A stretch of DNA of 44,321 bases, taken from positions 1 through 44,321 of the forward strand of contig WLOT01000002.1 in assembly GCA_009699125.1 (NCBI GenBank), read 5' to 3'. The translations under genes were made by a program, and so were the position numbers. Positions within the stretch are counted from its first letter, which is position 1. Each line of letters starts with the position of its first letter. This DNA is from Actinomycetota bacterium (GTDB lineage: Bacteria; Actinomycetota; Acidimicrobiia; Acidimicrobiales; Acidimicrobilacustridaceae). Positions 42,108-44,321 of this stretch are shown piece by piece. Below the pieces are notes generated by a model. That model ran no database searches and was not told the DNA's origin. It saw only the letters and a program-made list of their open reading frames with translations.

Positions 42108-42192
42108 TGGTGGGCCGGGATGGATTCGAACCATCGAAGGCAGAACCGACGGGTTTACAGCCCGTTCCCTTTGGCCGCTCGGGCACCGACCC
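42108..42192 (-). tRNA. tRNA-Tyr (anticodon GTA)
   Basis: Minus-strand gene folding as a class II tRNA. Acceptor GGGTCGG pairs with CCGGCCC. The anticodon stem is ACGGG/CCCGT with loop CTGTAAA, giving GTA. A long variable arm follows, then the T arm GATGG/CCATC around TTCGAAT. The 3' CCA is encoded (42110-42108). Bacterial tRNA-Tyr normally has such a long variable arm. Confidence 0.96.
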
Positions 42193-42248
42193 TGAAGGGC
42201 GAAACCTTAGCGGAGCGCTGACTGCCCTCCGAAAGTGACGGGTTGGCC

Positions 42249-42743
42249 TCAGAGCATCCGCTGCATGATGACGACATCAAGCCATTTGCCGAATTTTCGG
42301 CCAACCTCACGCTCAGTGCCGACGATTTCGAAGCCCAGAGAGCCATGGAGGCCGATCGACGCGTCGTGGCCACCGACGATTCGGGCCATCACGGCGTGAA
42401 ACCCCCGGGTGGAGGCGATGTCGAGAATCTCGGCCAGAAGGGCTCGGGCCACGCCTTGACCCCGAAAGTCGGCATGGACATAGACCGAATCTTCCACCGT
42501 GGTGGCATAGGCCGGGCGGTCGCGGTAGGGCGAGAGCGAGGCGAAACCCACCACCTGGCCGTCGATTTCGGCCACGACCACGGCCATCGCCCCAGACCGT
42601 TGGTCGAGCCAGGCCAATTGGTCGTCGAGAGAGCGGGGGACAAGATCGAAGGTGACGGTGGAGCCGGTGACCTCAGCGTTGTAGATGTCACGGGTTGCTT
42701 CGGCATCTTCAGGGCGGGCGAGGCGGAGGTTCACACCGGTCAC
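42249..42743 (-). CDS. GNAT-family N-acetyltransferase, phosphinothricin-acetyltransferase-like
   Basis: 164 residues. The fold is that of the Pat/Bar and MnaT group: N-terminal LRLARPEDAEATRDIYNAEV, then TFDLVPRSLDDQLAWL, the strand-4 block SVYVHADFRGQGVARALL with the acetyl-CoA-binding R-G-x-G, and GFHAVMARIVGGHDASIGLH, ending KWLDVVIMQR. The likely substrate is an amino-acid-like amine (methionine sulfone/sulfoximine or phosphinothricin analogues in characterised relatives). The start is a GTG without a clear ribosome site; another GTG lies three codons later. Confidence 0.9.
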   Translation of the reverse strand: MTGVNLRLARPEDAEATRDIYNAEVTGSTVTFDLVPRSLDDQLAWLDQRSGAMAVVVAEIDGQVVGFASLSPYRDRPAYATTVEDSVYVHADFRGQGVARALLAEILDIASTRGFHAVMARIVGGHDASIGLHGSLGFEIVGTEREVGRKFGKWLDVVIMQRML

Positions 42744-42767
42744 CGTACCGGCGCCTTAGGTCGTGAG

Positions 42768-42797
42768 TTGGGAATCCCCTGTGGGGCGTGGCAAGAT
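42768..42797 (+). promoter_or_regulatory. Possible promoter for tRNA-Thr / tRNA-Met / tuf
   Basis: TTGGGA (42768-42773) and CAAGAT (42792-42797) are separated by 18 bases and sit 30 bp before tRNA-Thr. A small hairpin (GTCGGG/CCCGAC, 42810-42825) follows in the presumed leader. Match to consensus is partial. Confidence 0.33.
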
Positions 42798-42827
42798 GAC
42801 GCCTCCTTTGTCGGGCTTGCCCGACGC

Positions 42828-42900
42828 GCCCCCTTAGCTCAGTCGGCAGAGCGTTTCCATGGTAAGGAAAAGGTCGACAGTTCGATTCTGTCAGGGGGCT
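42828..42900 (+). tRNA. tRNA-Thr (anticodon GGT)
   Basis: 73 bases. Acceptor GCCCCCT pairs with AGGGGGC and the discriminator is T. D arm GCTC/GAGC is present. The anticodon stem is TTTCC/GGAAA with loop ATGGTAA, giving GGT. T arm GACAG/CTGTC surrounds TTCGATT. CCA is not encoded. A tRNA-Thr just upstream of tuf is a familiar bacterial arrangement. Confidence 0.95.
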
Positions 42901-42935
42901 CTGTGCCGGAAGGGTTCCGCCCAACCGTCCAACAT

Positions 42936-43012
42936 GTCGGCGTAGCTCAGCTGGTCAGAGCACTCGGCTCATAATCGAGTGGTCGTCGGTTCAAGTCCGA
43001 CCGCCGACACCA
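42936..43012 (+). tRNA. tRNA-Met (anticodon CAT, elongator type)
   Basis: 77 bases with encoded CCA. Acceptor GTCGGCG pairs with CGCCGAC. The anticodon loop CTCATAA sits on stem CTCGG/TCGAG (one G-T pair), giving CAT. The first pair is G-C, so the initiator mismatch is absent. An isoleucine tRNA with lysidine-modified CAT cannot be excluded by eye. It lies 36 bp after tRNA-Thr. Confidence 0.92.
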
Positions 43013-43015
43013 ATC

Positions 43016-43030
43016 GGGAATCCGATTCCC
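43016..43030 (+). other. Short hairpin between tRNA-Met and tuf
   Basis: GGGAAT/ATTCCC (6-bp stem, CCG loop) starts four bases after the tRNA CCA. A second weak stem, GGTGC/GCACC (43035-43039 with 43054-43058), follows. They may guide 3' processing of the tRNA or shape the tuf leader. The rest of the 135-bp gap shows no gene. Confidence 0.4.
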
Positions 43031-43147
43031 ACTCGGTGCAAAGCTACAAAATCGCACCACAGTCTCAAGTCGCACTACCCGCAACACGCAGTACTCAGTC
43101 AGACGTACCAATACAGGCAAACGCCACGAAAGGCATCAGGAGAAATC

Positions 43148-44321
43148 ATGGCACGCGAGAAGTTCGAGCGGACCAAGCCCCACGCGAATGTGGGCACGAT
43201 GGGTCATATCGATCATGGTAAGACCACGTTGACCGCGGCGATTACGAAGGTGTTGGCGGATGCTGATCCGTCGAACAACTCGTTTACTGAGTTCGCGAAT
43301 ATTGATAAGGCGCCGGAAGAGCGTGAGCGTGGTATCACGATCAACATTTCGCATGTTGAGTATGAGACTGCGAATCGTCATTACGCGCATGTTGATATGC
43401 CAGGCCATGCTGATTACATCAAGAACATGATTACTGGTGCCGCTCAGGTTGACGGTGCGATTCTTGTTGTTTCGGCTGCTGATGGTCCGATGCCTCAGAC
43501 TCGTGAGCATGTTCTTCTTGCTCGCCAGGTTGGTGTGCCGTCTTTGGTTGTTGCGTTGAACAAGGTCGACATGGTCGATGATGAAGAGCTTCTTGATCTG
43601 GTTGAGCTTGAGGTTCGTGAGCTTCTGAACGAATACGAGTTCCCGGGTGACGATGTTCCGGTCATCAAGGTTTCAGCGTTGAAGGCTCTTGAGGGTGACG
43701 CGACGGCAACGGCGCAGATCCTTGAACTTATGGCTGCTGTTGATGCGTATATTCCGCAGCCTGAGCGTGACACTGACAAGCCGTTCCTTATGCCGATTGA
43801 AGATGTGTTCACGATCACTGGTCGTGGCACGGTTGTGACCGGTCGTGTGGAGCAGGGCATTGTGCACACGGGTGATGAAATCGAAATCGTTGGTATTAAG
43901 CCGACGCAGAAGACCACGTGTACTGGTGTTGAAATGTTCCGCAAGCTTCTCGATGAGGGTCGCGCTGGAGACAACATTGGTGCGCTTCTTCGTGGAACGA
44001 AGAAGGAAGAAGTTGAGCGTGGTCAGGTGCTCGCTAAGCCGGGTTCGATCACTCCTCATACCGAGTTCGAAGCTCAGACCTATGTTCTGACCAAGGAAGA
44101 AGGCGGCCGTCATAAGCCGTTCTTCACGAACTACCGTCCGCAGTTCTATTTCCGTACGACCGATGTGACTGGTCAGATCTCGCTTCCGGCGGGCACGGAA
44201 ATGTGTATCCCTGGTGATAACACCGAGATGACTGTTGAACTCATCCACCCAATCGCGATGGAAGAGGGCTTGCGCTTCGCCATTCGTGAAGGTGGCCGTA
44301 CCGTCGGCGCCGGCCGCGTCA
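43148..44321 (+). CDS. tuf: Elongation factor Tu (3' end outside window)
   Basis: 391 residues visible, only a few short of the full protein. It delivers aminoacyl-tRNA to the ribosome. G motifs: GHIDHGKT (G1), RGITIN (G2), NKVD (G4) and SALKAL (G5). G3 reads DMPGH, where most bacterial EF-Tu have DCPGH (E. coli Cys81). Domains 2 and 3 are present ([42 protein letters not shown]). An AGGAGA site lies before the ATG. Codons end in T much more often (GTT, CTT, GGT, CGT) than in neighbouring genes, as expected for very high expression. The frame is open at the window edge. Confidence 0.97.
   Translation, partial: MAREKFERTKPHANVGTMGHIDHGKTTLTAAITKVLADADPSNNSFTEFANIDKAPEERERGITINISHVEYETANRHYAHVDMPGHADYIKNMITGAAQVDGAILVVSAADGPMPQTREHVLLARQVGVPSLVVALNKVDMVDDEELLDLVELEVRELLNEYEFPGDDVPVIKVSALKALEGDATATAQILELMAAVDAYIPQPERDTDKPFLMPIEDVFTITGRGTVVTGRVEQGIVHTGDEIEIVGIKPTQKTTCTGVEMFRKLLDEGRAGDNIGALLRGTKKEEVERGQVLAKPGSITPHTEFEAQTYVLTKEEGGRHKPFFTNYRPQFYFRTTDVTGQISLPAGTEMCIPGDNTEMTVELIHPIAMEEGLRFAIREGGRTVGAGRV

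Noticed and set aside
42022..42186. 55-codon N-terminal extension of YajQ
   Set aside because: It would translate through the tRNA-Tyr gene; the ATG at 42021 gives the normal family N-terminus with a good ribosome site.
42936..43012. Initiator tRNA-fMet
   Set aside because: Position 1-72 is a normal G-C pair and the anticodon stem lacks the three G-C pairs of initiators.
1..44321. Mobile elements, phage genes, CRISPR arrays, toxin-antitoxin or defence systems
   Set aside because: No transposase, integrase, repeat-spacer pattern or defence-type domain was seen on either strand.

Overview
The window looks like chromosomal DNA from an aerobic actinobacterium, probably of the class Acidimicrobiia. 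The WhiB-family regulator (Cys-x28-Cys-x2-Cys-x5-Cys plus GFWGG) is an actinobacterial marker. Several starts appear leaderless, and GC content is moderate and even. The class assignment is an inference from protein character; no phylogeny was run. I see no IS elements, phage genes, CRISPR arrays or signs of recent transfer: this is housekeeping and energy-metabolism DNA with tightly packed genes.

Layout. 1-1023: the 3' end of a photolyase gene converging on whiB. 1181-4981: a tetrapyrrole operon (fused uroporphyrinogen-III methyltransferase/synthase, hemB, hemL) ending in a strong hairpin. 5067-5867 (minus): a membrane-anchored monohaem cytochrome c. After a 304-bp divergent intergenic region, a co-directional run begins at 6172. 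It encodes a small membrane protein, a 2[4Fe-4S] ferredoxin, a split b6/subunit-IV cytochrome b, a Rieske protein, a dihaem cytochrome c and an unrecognised membrane protein (6172-11656). It continues straight into a complete 14-gene complex I operon, nuoA-N (11662-27422). After only 75 bp comes a second complex I operon, nuoABCDHIJKLMN, lacking nuoE/F/G (27498-37883). A MidA/NDUFAF7-type methyltransferase gene (37890-38990) follows 6 bp later. Then come acetyl-CoA synthetase, a small HAD-like protein, yajQ (minus), tRNA-Tyr (minus), a GNAT acetyltransferase (minus), tRNA-Thr, tRNA-Met and a tuf gene cut by the window end.

How it fits together. The upstream block makes haem precursors. The central ~33 kb encodes quinone reduction (two complex I versions) and quinol oxidation (a b6-type bc complex with cytochromes c). 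The first complex I has the NADH module and ordinary quinone-site residues. The second has no NADH module and has replacements at several otherwise conserved quinone-chamber positions in NuoD, NuoH and NuoA, yet keeps the iron-sulfur ligands and antiporter lysines and glutamates. It therefore looks like an intact proton pump with another electron donor, perhaps ferredoxin, and possibly different quinone chemistry. The methyltransferase gene sits directly behind this second operon. Its known animal target arginine is present in the second NuoD but is threonine in the first. The most interesting part of the window is this paired system: two complex I types, a ferredoxin-linked b6-type bc complex and a dedicated assembly methyltransferase in one locus.
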